Source: Trichosphaerium sp. ATCC 40318
Lineage: Eukaryota; Discosea; Flabellinia; Trichosidae
NCBI GenBank assembly: GCA_038496445.1
Contig: JALMLS010000075.1
Span: 248,001-312,000 of the forward strand
DNA: 64,000 nucleotides
Reading direction: 5' to 3'
This document shows positions 11,494 to 23,735 of this stretch, piece by piece (positions within the stretch are counted from its first letter, which is position 1; the number at the start of each line of letters is the position of its first letter). The position numbers were made by a program, and so were the translations under genes. The notes beneath the pieces are model-generated. The model did no database searches. It saw only the letters and a list, made by a program, of their open reading frames with translations, and was not told where the DNA came from.

Positions 11494-12006
11494 ATGAATC
11501 ACATCAACATGCAAACATATTCACTTGAAGGAGAAGGCTGTAGGATATTCATAGGCAACGTACAAGATCTATCAACTTGTCACATTTATGTCGGTGATAT
11601 GCCTCCTTCACATAAGACAGCAGGACACTTTAGAATACAATGGAAGAATGAGAAAACAACGACAACAAAAAAAAGAAAGTATAATCGGTCAGTAACAAGG
11701 ATGACAAGAAAAAGCGTAAATGATGATACAAGGAGTGACGACGAACAAGAACAAGTAATTATTGAGGTCAATCAACAACAAAGCAACAAAAGACAAAAAA
11801 CAATGATGACGTCGATAGTACAAAAACAACAAAACAGTTTAATCCCTACCATTATTATACCTGATGAACCAATGCCGACAGTTGAAACAGACGATCTTAA
11901 CGTATTAGCATTTGATCCAAACTTGCTTCTAAGTCCTGCTTTGGATAGCTTTCTGCAATGGGACCTAGAGGCTCCTCTAAGCTTTGACCAGCAATGGGAC
12001 TTTTAA
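11494..12006 (+). CDS. Putative nuclear regulator: basic NLS, Gln-rich middle, acidic/hydrophobic tail
   Basis: A single exon of 170 codons starts at ATG 11494 (MNHINMQTYSLEGEGCR). The frame stays open upstream to ATG 11344, which is less likely because a TATA-like stretch begins there. The middle is strongly basic (KKRKYNRSVTRMTRKS, a nuclear-localisation-type signal), followed by an acidic patch and Gln/Asn-rich sequence. The C-terminus (ETDDLNVLAFDPNLLLSPAL, then DSFLQWDLEAPLS) alternates acidic, bulky hydrophobic and aromatic residues, as in transcription activation domains. No DNA-binding fold is recognised. AATAAA follows at about 12108. The regulator call is inference from composition. 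Confidence 0.55.
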   Translation: MNHINMQTYSLEGEGCRIFIGNVQDLSTCHIYVGDMPPSHKTAGHFRIQWKNEKTTTTKKRKYNRSVTRMTRKSVNDDTRSDDEQEQVIIEVNQQQSNKRQKTMMTSIVQKQQNSLIPTIIIPDEPMPTVETDDLNVLAFDPNLLLSPALDSFLQWDLEAPLSFDQQWDF

Positions 12007-12248
12007 AGCTCTAAGGCGGATTGCGACAACCCTGTATTAGTAGAAAAAACACAAAGACACCTGTAGATAAAAACCCATGTAGATGAATAATAATATTAAA
12101 ATATGTAAATAAACAATATCGCTCAAAACAAAGTTGCACTTTTACTACAATCCACTTCACATACCACTCACGCTATCCAAATAAACTCAAACACAATCGC
12201 AAAGGATCAACTAGTGTTACAAAAGCTACGACAGCAGGTATCGAACCA

Positions 12249-12341
12249 CAAGGTCGCACCCGACCTTGAAACAACAAAAAAGCAAAAAGTTTACACCAAA
12301 AAAAAAAAAGACCTTAAGCACTTGAACGTTGTTTAAGGCCT
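12249..12341. other. Two closely spaced hairpins between convergent genes
   Basis: CAAGGTCG-CACC-CGACCTTG at 12249-12268 is a perfect 8-bp stem with a 4-base loop. A second inverted pair (CCTTAA at 12312 and TTAAGG at 12333) follows after an A-run. They lie between the 3' ends of two convergent genes. They could be transcript-end structures. A GGTTCGATACC-like tRNA B-box on the minus strand here does not fold into a T-arm. Confidence 0.3.
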
Positions 12342-12504
12342 TCTCTTGACATAGAAAAAAAACTGAAACAACAAATCCGAAATATTACATAAAACTTGAC
12401 TTGTTTTTTGATTTACATTTTATACTGCACTCACACAGCGCGCACAGGCTTGAGGAGGAAATTTTTTTTTTTGTTTTAGGTTGGTTTTTTGTTTCTTGCG
12501 ACTT

Positions 12505-15500
12505 CTATTTCTTTCCGCGTGCCTTTATCCGCAACTGTTCTTGTATACCTTCATTGCGCATTTTCTCCCATTCTCCTTTATTCGCTTGGAACTCTTTTCC
12601 TACATCCTTCAACTGCTCTAGAAGTCCAGGAGCATCAGGTCTCACATCTGGATTTGGATCCCACAACACTTTGATCAAATCTCTAAATCTCTTGTGACAA
12701 TAATCCGAGATTGTCGGCCGCTTATCTTCCTTTGCACTCTGTATAATAATCTGGAAATCAAATTGGATATTGTACTCGCTGTAGGGTTGGGTGTAGACAC
12801 CAGTAACACAACGTGTAACCATTTCCCAAAAGATTACACCAAGAGCATATACATCAGTCTTAGGTGTAAACTTTTTACTGTGGTAAATCTCTGGTCCTAG
12901 GTAGGCGAATGTTCCACGCATTTGGTGCAAAGTTTGGAGCTGTGAAGCGTCATCGAAACGGGCTAAACCAAAATCGGCAACTTTGATGATCCAATCCTTA
13001 GAAACCTAAACAAACACTCAATTTCTCATTCCACAAAAAAAAACCCCAAAAAAACCCAAAACTATACAACAGCACGTACAAGGATATTTAGACTCTTAAG
13101 ATCACGATGCATAATCTGAGGCGTGTTTTGATGTAAAGCAATAACACCTTTTGTCATTTGCTAGAACAACAGTGTGAATCATTTTTGTCGAGCGAAAGAA
13201 AAGAAAAAGAAAAAAATCTCCAAACATATTATTGATACCACGTACGTTAGCAAAATCAACTACACGAGCCCATGTGAACTCTACACCATCATCTCGCATT
13301 ACGTGGTACAAACTTCCGCGAGCACAGTACTCCATAACCTACACAAGGTGAGAAATTCAAAAAAAACAAAAAAAACAATCATAGCGACATACCATACAGA
13401 GACGAGGAACAAATGATACACCGATGAATAAAACAATATTAGGATGTCGGATAGCACTATAAGGATAAGAAAAAATTAGTGAACAATTTTTTCACAAACA
13501 TATGAAAAAAAAACGCACCTCAAGACCCTGTACTCCTTTTTAAAGTCTTCAATCTCTTTTCCTGGGGCCACTTCTTTCAATACCTTTATCGCAACAGTCT
13601 TATTACCCTGGAACAAACCCTACAAACATTTTAAAAAAAACATTAAGAATTCAAACAAAACAACGCCAAAACTTACCTTGTAGACATCTCCTGCAGCGCC
13701 AGTACCCAATTTTTTTACATATTCCAACTGACCACCTTCAATGTTTACAAAACCAGAACTTGATCCTAAATCCTCTGCGAGTTTTGAAGCTTGTCCATCA
13801 GTCAATGCCGGCTTGTCGTCAGCTAGTACGTATGCTTAGAATAGAATAACCAAAAAGAGAATAGTGTACCTCCAAGAGCTGCTGTAGGGTCCAATTCCTT
13901 CTTGTTAAGTCGTTTACAAGCTTTGATAATTTGTAATCGTTTACCAACAGATGTTATTCCCATATCTTCTAAATGAACCTCATCCATATCTACTAGTAAA
14001 CCTAACGAACAACGTTACCATAAACATTCTTTGAAGATGAAAAAAGAGCGCACAAGTGACGTACTTTTTGTGATTTCATTTTTTACAAATACGCTCTTAA
14101 ATTCTTGTAGACCATTCTCGTCTAACCAATCGAACAAATCTATACCCAATAAGAATTCAAACAAAAAAAAATTAAATAGAATCTTTTACCTTTATGTACT
14201 TTTATACTCTTTGCTGTATCATTCTTGTACTGGCATGCTACCTCATACGCTGTCTGTCCATTGTTATTCTTAATCTCTAGTTTTGGGGCAGCCTACAGAA
14301 AACCATAAGGAGATATTTGGCCTAATTCCGACAGTAGAAAAGAAAAAACTTCAAAAAACAAAAAAAAACTACAAGTTCTTCGCCAAAAAAACTGCTATCA
14401 AACACGTACAGTGAGAATAAGTTTAATAAGATCCGTTCGGCCAAAATATACAGCATAATGTAAAATAGTATCTCCGTTCTGGTTTGTCCGAATATTTAAA
14501 TCAGCATCTGCGAGTTTTTGATTAGTTTTACCACAAAAACGGCCAACAACATCAAAATAATTAAATAATAATAGTCACGCACTGTTTGCTATGAGTTCCT
14601 TCATCAATAAACCACGTATAAAATTATTATTTATCGCCTTGAATATTGGCGTTTCACCGGGTTCATTCCGTGCATTAACGTCTGCTCCCTTCTGAATAAA
14701 CAACTTAAAAGGCCGTTCATCCTCATCAATATCAGGAACTTGCCAATGTTGACAAAAGTAGTGCAATGGCGTGTTATGGTCTAGTACATACGTAAACGCC
14801 AATAAATTGATCAAAAAAAAAAAGAACCAAACAGCGCTTCAAAATTCATAAAAAAATACAACCAATGCCGCTGTGCGTCATTATTTAGTGTCGTACCAGT
14901 GTTAGTAATGTTTACGTTCACATCCGGGTGGTTCAGCAACTCCGTGAGGATAGACTCAAGATTTTGAATTGCGGTTGAATCTAAAGTCGTGTCTCCAATA
15001 AACTCGTGCCATTTCAGACATGCTATGTGTAGCGCTGTGTTTTCATTATCTGTAGGATCCTATGTGGTGATAAGAAGGCTGTCATCATGCGCGTTGTGTG
15101 ACAAAAAGATGAAAATAATATCTTGCTTTGAAAAAAAAACGTTTTGGTCGGGTTTGTTGCTTGAAATAGAGCTGGAGGGGTTTTTTTGTATATTCTGGCG
15201 TCGTTCATTTTTAGTTCTAGAAACTTTGGTACCTGTGCGTTTATCTCATCCGCAGTAGCCTCTAGTAGGAAGTCTTTTAGACCAACTAGATTCCTTGCTG
15301 CTACAAGCTCAATGACCTTTGGCTTTCCCTTCTTTCTTTTTGTTTTTGTGCGGCTGGCTTTGGCACCCTTTACTAGCTGCATTTTGACACGCACAGTACC
15401 AATGTCACCGGTTTTGGATTGTAATTTGAAAGACCGTTCTTGGGACTCCGTTTGAGTTAGAATTTCAGAGTCTAGAGGTATATCAACACTTCCAAGCCGT

Positions 15501-15568
15501 GTGCCATTGCCAATCGTTAAAAAACCAGTTGTGGCAACGTGTATTAATATAGTGCCCAAAGAGTTCAT
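12505..15568 (-). CDS. Multidomain tyrosine-kinase-like (TKL) kinase: C2-like, ankyrin, SAM, kinase
   Basis: A long gene with about nine introns. Order from the N-terminus: a beta-rich C2-like region (MNSLGTILIHVATTGFLTIG); a basic linker; ankyrin repeats (NENTALHIACLKWHEF, NTPLHYFCQHW, GADVNARNEPGETPIFKAI, NGDTILHYAVYFGRTDLIKL); a SAM-like helix bundle (DLFDWLDENGLQEF, then LEDMGITSVGKRLQI); and the kinase. Kinase motifs are complete: LGTGAAGDVYKG glycine loop, TVAIKVLKE lysine, MHRDLKSLNILVV catalytic loop, VADFGLARFD. The APE motif is altered to GPE (GTFAYLGPEIY). Family knowledge: ankyrin-SAM-TKL kinases are common in amoebozoans and phosphorylate Ser/Thr or Tyr in signalling. The C2 assignment is weak; the others are firm. 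Confidence 0.85.
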
Positions 15569-16427
15569 ATTAACATCACTACAGCGCGTTATTTAAGATC
15601 AGTTAAAAAAAGTCAGCGTGAACTCTGTTTTGGGAGCAGAGGGGTGGTTCCTGACGTTACTTACAAGTGAAACCGTTCATTAAACTCCGCATGGCGCGTC
15701 CTGCGTATTGTTCTGGTTTTTTTTTGTTTTCCGGCTAGTTTTAATGTACAGTGCAAGTCGTGCTCCCTGTCGCCTTTGATACGCACTTCTACGACTGTGT
15801 GATACTGTTAGCGAGATACGGAGGAATCGTCTGTTGAGACTGTACCATCCACCGTGAGGCGCCCGGAACTATGTTTGTGTGCCATGTGCCTCTTTTAAAC
15901 TGTGTGCATTGTTTACACCTGTTCTGTGGTAAAATTAACTAAAAAAAAAGTTAAGCCGTGAAAGTCGGTTTTTATATCACATTAACTACCGCCCTCACAT
16001 GAACCTACAGCAAGTTATTGAAAACTCACTAACCCAAGCCACTGGTAAATAAAGGTTACAGTGTAACTTGTCACATCTACAAAGGCGCTGGCGCGCGTTT
16101 ATTAGGCCAAATACATATTACATAACGGCCGACTGAAGTCACTCGCCATTTTTGTCGTCAACTTGATTTTGCCTTGTAACAGTTTCTCACGTATACATAA
16201 CCTTATAATACGCAATGTCGGAACAAAAGACAAATGCTACTGCCTTTTTTGCTGCAAATGACGCCAAGTATTTTTATTTATTTTTATTGTTCCTATTTGC
16301 AAAAAAAAGTCGTAGAATGAGGACAGGGTGTTTAAAAATCTGTCAATGTTTGTTGGCAATTTAAAATCCAACAATTCTCACCACAAGTGTTTTTGGTTTC
16401 CGAATCATTTGTTTGTCTCGGTTTATA
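15569..16427. other. Intergenic, nothing recognised
   Basis: Region between two minus-strand genes. No gene, RNA or repeat identified. Probably contains the promoter of the TKL kinase gene. Confidence 0.4.
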
Positions 16428-17175
16428 TTACAGTCGCTGTCCAATAGGATTTCGGGCAGCCAAGCGCTTTTTGGCCAATTGCCTTGTAAAGTCCACAGCA
16501 CGTTGATCAAGGTTTGTAGAGTACATGTACACAAGGTTATATAACCCTTTATGCATAGTCATAGGCTCGTATACCTGTGCAAGTGTTAGAGAACTTGAAA
16601 AAGGTAAAGTGACATAACATGACATACCCATGCGTATTGAGCGACGCCACAAACGAGAACAAAAACAACTACCTCCCCATAGTTTGGCAAATACCCTTTA
16701 TGTGTCAGAATGGTAGACAGTGCCAATGTGACGCACCTTTCTTCGCAGTTATGCTATATAATAATGCCAGCGCTTTTCCAAAGAGTGTCAGAGCAATTTC
16801 CATGCGTCTTTCCTTGTTAGAATCCAAAGTGAAGGCTACGCCAGAAACAAGACCAGCTATTGCTGAATTTACGCCATCGTCTTTGTTTCGTATGTACACA
16901 AGCGTTGTTGAAACAAATTTGAACAATCCGCTGTACAAAGCACAAAAAGCCGCGAATTGAAACGTGTTTGATCCCAGAGATTCTCGTACGAGTGTTTTTA
17001 GGCTCCTTTATGCAATAAGTATGTTTAATGATATTCCAACGTACTTTTTGTTGTCCTTCTTCTGCACCGCGTACTCAGTTATTGTATTTACACCACTCTT
17101 GAGTACAGTAACAATCACGAAATTGCGCACGCTAATAAGAACGGAGTCCTTGTAGCCTGTCAATAACTTATCCAT
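16428..17175 (-). CDS. TMEM135-like membrane protein
   Basis: Spliced exons read MDKLLTGYKDSVLISVRNFV, then TLVRESLGSNTFQFAAFCAL, YSGLFKFVSTTLVYIRNKDD, GVNSAIAGLVSGVAFTLDSN, IALTLFGKALALLYSI, YLPNYGEVVVFVLVCGVAQY and a basic C-terminus ending RNPIGQRL. The pattern of a surface-to-membrane segment, then NAxIAGxxxGxxF, then IALxLFxKALxxLY, then a Pro/Tyr-Gly segment and a final hydrophobic helix, is the conserved core of the TMEM135 family. Members sit in peroxisomal, mitochondrial or lipid-droplet membranes and are linked to organelle dynamics and lipid traffic. About 200 residues is shorter than animal TMEM135, so only the C-terminal half is represented. An upstream exon beyond 17175 cannot be excluded. 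Confidence 0.6.
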
Positions 17176-17505
17176 ACTTATAACCTTTTGACTGCGCTAC
17201 AGACTACCAAAAAAGGACAATTTAAGTGTAAGCAACTCGGGCAAGTCTTTCCTGTTCTTTAAAACGTATTTCACACCACGCATCACACTCTTTACACAAC
17301 ACACCAACGTATGTCAATATTCATATTTAATTCTAGTGGCACATCAACGTTTTATGGTTTCCGGTGCAATAAATATTGCTTTGTTGCGCTTTTTTTACTA
17401 TGTTGAGCATTGTTCATGGCTGTTTTACGCTAGTTTTGGGCCAAAAAGAATTAACTAGATTAAACAGTCACCCGAAGGCCTCAAATACTAACGAATACGC
17501 TTTAG

Positions 17506-19456
17506 ATGAGCCAAGGAGACGAATTTGATGATTTATTAGCAGACCTTGAAGGAAGCGTTCAACTAGGCACAGACCCAGTACAAATGGAACAAACCATCGA
17601 ATTAGATGATATAATGTGTACTAAAAAAAAACTATGACAATTTCGGACTAACTAGCATAGCCGGCCTTGATGATTTTAGTTTTGGTGGAGGAGACGACGC
17701 AGAGGGCTTTGACGTTGATTCGCTAGCAGCGGGTACGAGGACACAGCATTTTCCGCTTGCTATTGCGAGCTAATGTATTCTGTACAGAACTCGATCTAGC
17801 TTTAGAAACTTCCACTCTAGAGCCACCACCCCCACCAGCTCCAGTAGACACAAGGAGCGCAAGGTCAAATAGCAGTTCAAGCTCTTCAAGCGACGAATCC
17901 AAAAAGAATTTCTCGGCTGAGCTCGATGAGACGAGGCCAGTGAGTATCCCTCCTCGCGCTCCTAAGCCTACACCTGCCCCTAAATCTACTCCAGTTCGTC
18001 CAAGAATGGTACACTAATTTTGTCTTACATTTAAAATTTTTGGCCTAAAAGGTATTTTTTTCTTTTTGTGTTTTCTGAATTGGAGCCCACCCCTCAGTTT
18101 GACATTAACTGTTTTGACGAAGTTTTTTCTAGGCGTCTACTGGGCGTAAGATTAAATATAAGATGGAAGGTGTACGCGAGCATGTTCGTAACACTATTTG
18201 CGAGTTTATCTTAGACGCAGAGCGTGATGTAAGCAGTATTAAGTAATTTGTCCTTCAAATCTGACACTTAACAGGGTGGTTATGCAGCTGAAATTGTTGC
18301 TTCAACGGTTAAAGCCGAGCTCACAGGTCCAGCTTCTGTTCCTGTACGGACTTTCGAGTCTTCTCAACCTATTCTCTTTGCTTATGTGTGGTGTAGGGTA
18401 CTGTAACTGGTGCTGGTACAGGACGTGCTAGGATTCAATTCCAACCAAGTGTCACTGGTGAATACTCTGTTGATGTAAGCGTCAACGGTCAAGAATTGTT
18501 CAAAAATGAACTTAAAGTTCGGTACGTTGGCCTTTTGATGTTGACAGCTCTTATTTTACATGTTTACTTACAAGTTTAGTGTTGTGGAATCATTACAGCA
18601 ACCAGGTGAAACACTTAAGTTCAATATGGATGGTCCAGGTTTAGCTGGAGGAAAAACTGGAAAGAAAACTTCATTTAAAATTGAGGTTCACGGGGAAAAT
18701 GGAGCAAACAAAGATATCGAAGAATCTAAATTAATAGTTGAAATTACAACTGGTGGTAATAGAATAGCTACAAATGTTTTCCGAACAGGTTCGTGAACAA
18801 AGAGAGAGCTGAGCTTGATTTTTTTAAAAAGACTTAACAAAAAATTGTGGAGTAAGAAAACTTGATTGCTAAGTTTCTTTTATAGGAAAGGGACAATACC
18901 ATTGTGAGTATGTTGCAAATTTACCTGGACAATACCTATTTGATATGCACTACGATGGTAATTCTGTGCTTTCCAATAGAGCCACAATCGTGTTCTCTGA
19001 TGGTACTTTTTTTAGTTTTCTTTTTTTTTTCTTTTTTAGCAAACTAGTATCCTACTTGTACTTACTTTAATATTTAGACGCAGTTGCAAGTAATAGTATT
19101 GCTGGTAATGTACCAAATGGTATTTCTGCCGCCCAAAAAGGTTCACTCACAGTACAAGCTAGGTAAGCTTTATCGATCGTCTTTTTTTTTTTCTTTTAAT
19201 TTCAAAAACGTTTTCAGTTTTTGTTCTTACAAGTTCCTTTAGAGACAGAAAGGGTTTAAATATTGCATGTGGAGGTGATCCATTCAGTGTGCAAGTATCA
19301 GGACCTGTAGAGGCTCAAGGGTTGTCTGTTTTAGATCAAAATAACGGCCAGTACACAATTGAGTTTGTACTACCTCAACCTGGAACATACTCTTTTGAGA
19401 TTACTCTCAATGGTGCTAATATTTCAGGCAGTCCTTTTGATTTGGTTGCAAATTAA
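17506..19456 (+). CDS. Filamin-repeat protein with acidic and proline-rich N-terminus
   Basis: Start MSQGDEFDDLLADLEGSVQL. The acidic N-terminus is followed by a Pro/Ser-rich segment (STLEPPPPPAPVDTRSARS, then SIPPRAPKPTPAPKSTPV). A helical segment follows (VREHVRNTICEFILDAERD, then YAAEIVASTVKAELTG). After that come three immunoglobulin-like filamin/ABP280 repeats: GAGTGRARIQFQPSVTGEYS to ELKV; VVESLQQPGETLKFNMDGPG to ATIVFSD; and GSLTVQARDRKGLNIACGG to NISGSPFDLVAN. Filamin repeats act as dimerising or ligand-binding rods in actin cross-linkers. No calponin-homology actin-binding domain is present, so this is not a full filamin. It may be an adaptor that binds other filamins or membrane receptors. 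Several introns of 50-70 bp are seen. Confidence 0.8.
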
Positions 19457-19784
19457 AAAAAACTTCAAAATGTCTTTTTTCTTTTTTGTACGTGTAATAC
19501 TGCAAAAAATACACAAATGGTTAATAACAAACATGCATACGTTTTTCTCAATTGTTTTTTCCCTCCTTTCGGTTTGTTCGTATTTTCAGACGATTGGAAA
19601 AAAAAAGCGCGTTTTCAACTTTCCTTCCACTCTTGAGCTCTCGTTTATGTATTGAATGAGTTTTGACGTACTTTGAATTCTTTGTGTATGGGATAAAGAT
19701 ACTACAGATCATCTAATTTGGAAGTAACGGCCAATATTTTATTTTCATACTTAAGAACATTCTCTATCGCAACAAGTGGTAACA

Positions 19785-22386
19785 ATGTTATTCAAAGGGT
19801 GTAATAATCACGCGTATAAGTTCATTACCGTCGTGCTAGCGGCTGAGCTTATTTTTATCCTGTTCTATGGTTTGTTTACAGACTATGCTGATAGTGTACA
19901 AGCTACAAACGAAGTTACAACACAAGTACGTTTGATAGCGTTTCATTTCTTTCATACTACCTCATATATTGTGCTACTATGCGTATAGAGATGAATTTGA
20001 GCGTCGGAACATTTAAAAAAACTTTTTTCATTAAAGGTTGGGCTAACTTTATTTGGCAGACAAACAGCACTGAACCTGTTTCAGAAGACGACGGTGGTGT
20101 AGGACAGTTCTATCCTTTCTTTCAAGATGTAAACGTGATGATATTCATCGGTTTTGGCTTCTTGATGACCTTTCTACGTAAATACGGATTCGGCGCAGCC
20201 GGTTACAACTTTTTGTTGGCTTGTTTCGTCATACAATGGAGTATTCTTGTAGTTGGCTTTTGGGAGCAAATAGGTAACTCTGAGCCATTCCACAAGATTC
20301 TATTGACAATTGAGAGGTGACGTTTACAAACGAGTTTATTTTAAAATCAGCTAAATGTTTTTCTTTAGTTTAATAAGGGCCGACTTTGCCGCAGCAGCCG
20401 TTTTAATAAGGTAAACCTTGTTTTTAAACACCAATTTATTTATAAAGTTGTTTCTCTAAAACCTTTATTTTAGTTTTGGAGCTGTTTTGGGTAAACTTAG
20501 CCCAGTTGCATTGGTAAGTAGTTAGAAAGCTTATAATAGTTTATCTGATGTTATATAATAGATCGTGATGGCTTTTATCGAGATAATAGTCTATGGACTT
20601 AACGAGTGGGTTGGCGCTATTCAATTTCTAGCTGTACTATCTCCTTTACAACGTAAGCATCTATTAACGCATAATTTAGGTTGACATGGGCGGTTCTATG
20701 TATGTCCACACTTTCGGCGCATTTTTTGGACTTGGCGTATCTTTCTTCACTAGTAGAGAAGATAATAAAGACCACAAGCTTGATGGAACAGTATACCACT
20801 CTGATTTATTCTCATTATTGGGTACATATTCGCGTAACTCTGTAATCTTTGTCACTTACGTTTTAACTTAAGGAACACTGTTTTTGTGGATGTATTGGCC
20901 TAGTTTCAATGGTGCTCTTGCTTCTGGCGCATCTCAACACAGAGTTATTATCAATACTACATTAGCTCTTACATCGAGTTGTATTATTGCTTTTGTATCT
21001 ACTTTAATATTCCGTAAAGAGCATAAGTTCGACATGGTCGATCTTCAAAACGCAACACTTGCAGGAGGCGTAGCAGTACGAAAATCTCACCTTTTTTTCT
21101 TCTTTTTTTTTCTTTTCTGTTTTGCGGTCTTGGCGCCTTCTCTCGTATTCTTATTATATTTTAGGTTGGTTCTAGCGCTGATCTTGTTATTGGCCCATAC
21201 GGAGCACTTATTATTGGTGCTATTGCTGGGTTTATTAGCGTATTTGGTTACATTTATTTTACACCAAATATTGAAAAATATCTCGGTTTGCAAGACACTG
21301 CAGGTGTATTAAACTTGCATGGTATACCTGGTATACTTGGTGGCGTAAGCGGATGTATTTCTGCTGCGTTAGCTGGAACAGAAAACTACGGACAATCGTA
21401 AGTCAGACTTTTTTTTTTGATTTTTCATAGAGTGGCTTATTGGTGTTTAGAGTTGGAACAATCTTCCCTGCTAGAGGAGCTTCAAACTCTACTGAGCTCG
21501 GTGAGGATAGAACAGCTTCTAGACAAGCTCAGTTCCAAATGTTTGCCCTACTTGTTACGTTAGCTACGTCAATTCTTTCTGGTATGTGTTTTTCTTTTTT
21601 TTTTTCTATTTTGATTGAAAGCTAACTTGTTTTATCTTTAGGTCTATTGACTGGATTTATTCTGTGGTTTTTTAAATGGGGAGCTAAGTTTTTTGAAATT
21701 CATGGTCCTGAAAAGACGTTCACTGATAAGGTTTGTGTTCCGTTTTTGTTCTTCACTACAATGAGTTTTCTTGCTTAGTTTTCTTTCCTCTAAAGGTGTA
21801 CTTTGATGTACCAGAAGATTTCGATGATTTTGGCTTCGATTACGAAGCTCAGAATAAGAGTAATGGTCATTCTTTAGATGATGGATTCAACACAGACTCT
21901 CCAATAGTCACTGCTGTACGTACATTCTTTATCAAGCAAAGTTAAAACTACAAACACTAACTATTTATTCCAGAACAGACATGGTCCAGGAGGTATTGGT
22001 TTAGATAAGGGTCAATCAAAACGCGAGGTATCATCCGCAGGCGCAAAGAAGAGAAAGGTAAGTGCATAAGCAATCGATTAGTGTTTTAAAACTACTTTAT
22101 TTTTTTCTTTGTGAACGACTTTCTGATTTGGTCTTAGGGCTATGGTGACAGAAAATTGAGCTATAGAATATCTTCTCTTGAATTGAGTGTAAGAGATTTG
22201 ACAGACGTTATTAAAGCAGAACGTGAAGCATCAAGTGTGGTAAGTTAAATCTCACAATGTCTTTGTCTTTGCTTTTTTTTCTTCTCATGCTTATAATATT
22301 ATTAGCCTGTACCTGAAGACAGCGAAGATGATGACTTTGCTAGCAGTAGTATGGAAGATGACTCTTCAGATAAGTCTATGGCTTAA
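19785..22386 (+). CDS. Rh-type ammonium/ammonia channel
   Basis: A polytopic membrane protein of the Amt/Mep/Rh superfamily that conducts NH3/NH4+. Start [20 protein letters not shown] (ATG 19785). The extracellular/first-helix region ends in [20 protein letters not shown] and [15 protein letters not shown], typical of Rh glycoproteins. The pore twin histidines are visible in [20 protein letters not shown] and [16 protein letters not shown]. Later helices include [20 protein letters not shown] and [15 protein letters not shown]. The exons are joined by about ten short introns. The cytosolic tail is long and acidic/serine-rich ([13 protein letters not shown] at the end), preceded by a basic GAKKRK patch. 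The tail may be phosphorylated or bind partners, but no motif proves this. Confidence 0.92.
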
Positions 22387-23503
22387 ATCGTCAGGTGTAT
22401 TTCAAACAAGAGTAGTTTAAAATAAAAAGCCATTCTTTTATTGTTGTTTTCTTTGCATTCAGACTACCAAAAGGTTTCAGAATAGTCTATCAATGTTAGC
22501 TTTTATAACTTTTAAAGCCTAAAGCTCTCCAAAGGCCTGAACTTAGTATCGGTCGTTCAACATACTACGTTACTGTACCACACTAGGTCGAAGTATGGAC
22601 GATATCCGCTTAAGGATGGCGTTAGAGTATACGGCCATAGTGACAACAATTGTTCATGTGTTTTGGAGGCATGAACCCCGAATTAATGAATCCACCAGCC
22701 GTCAACCTACAGGAACGAAGTTGATCTTTGCATGAACAATTGCAACGCGGAAAAAAAGAGCTGCTAGAAGAAGCGAGAAAACAAATTCAGCACACTAAAT
22801 CCTAACTTCACAATTTGATAGCGTATTGTGTTTGGTGAAAGAGAACATCTTTGTAGCTATAGTGTGGGTCGTGAGGTTGTACGTTTCACTGTGTTGAGAT
22901 TTTATTGCAAATGCAAGAAATACTGTACTACACAATCAACAATAAAAAACAATACCTACAAAATAGTCTGCTTTCAGATGACAAGCGTTCACGTGACTAA
23001 CCATAAAACTTGTAAAGCGATTTTTTGAGAAATAACACATTAATAAACCAAGCGCCATGCAAACATGTCATACAGGGTGATCAGTAGCATCAACTCTATG
23101 TGGCAGCGAGTGAATCAATCAAAAAGTGTTGTAGTTGAGATCACTTTTGTGATACCTATTACTATGTTGTATTAGCCTGCTTACACCTATCAACATGCAC
23201 TGTTGTTTGTATCTGTGAAATATCTGATGGAAAGAAAAACAAGTTAAAAGAAGACGATTGTTGAGTGTCATCAAGCAATTGAAAGCGACTATTTTGATTT
23301 TGTTAGTTTGTAGTCTCACTATGAATCACAGATTGGTGTCGTGAATTAGTAAGTTTCTAGGGTATAGCTACTACACAACTACAGCGGTCTAGCTTCAGAG
23401 TGTGGAAAAAATCTATCTTACGAAAACTGCATGCTACTATATATTGATGCTGCAAATCAAAGCATGTCTTGTAACAGTGAGCGCGACCTTGTATCTTTCA
23501 AGC

Positions 23504-23735
23504 ATTCTGAAAACATAACTACAAATACTGCAAGTTAGATTGTACACAGGGCAACTTGGCTAACACCTGTGGTGTTCTATAAATGGTAGCGCCAGCTGTG
23601 TTTTGCTAGTGGAGCAGACAATCTCATATGAGAACATTCTGAAACATACCTACAAATACTGCAAGTTAGATTGTACACAGAGCAATTGACAAACACCGTG
23701 GCGTTCTGTAAATGGTAGCAGGCAATCTCATCAAG
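23504..23735 (+). repeat. Two tandem degenerate units inside the inverted-repeat arm
   Basis: Unit 1 at 23504-23635 and unit 2 at 23636-23735 share ATTCTGAAA..., CTACAAATACTGCAAGTTAG, ATTGTACACAG, GTGTTCTATAAATGGTAGC and AGACAATCTCAT in the same order. Unit 2 lacks about 30 bases in the middle. The same pair is present in reverse complement in the right arm, so the duplication predates the inverted duplication. Confidence 0.75.

Noticed and set aside
12238-12300. GGTTCGATACC-like tRNA B-box on the minus strand
   Set aside because: The flanking bases do not form a T-stem, and no A-box or acceptor stem is found at the right distance.
16619-16960. 113-residue plus-strand frame over the TMEM135-like gene
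   Set aside because: It is antisense to spliced exons that give a coherent membrane protein on the other strand.
21087-21293. Lysine-rich minus-strand frame inside the Rh gene
   Set aside because: It is the antisense of a T-rich intron and membrane-helix codons.
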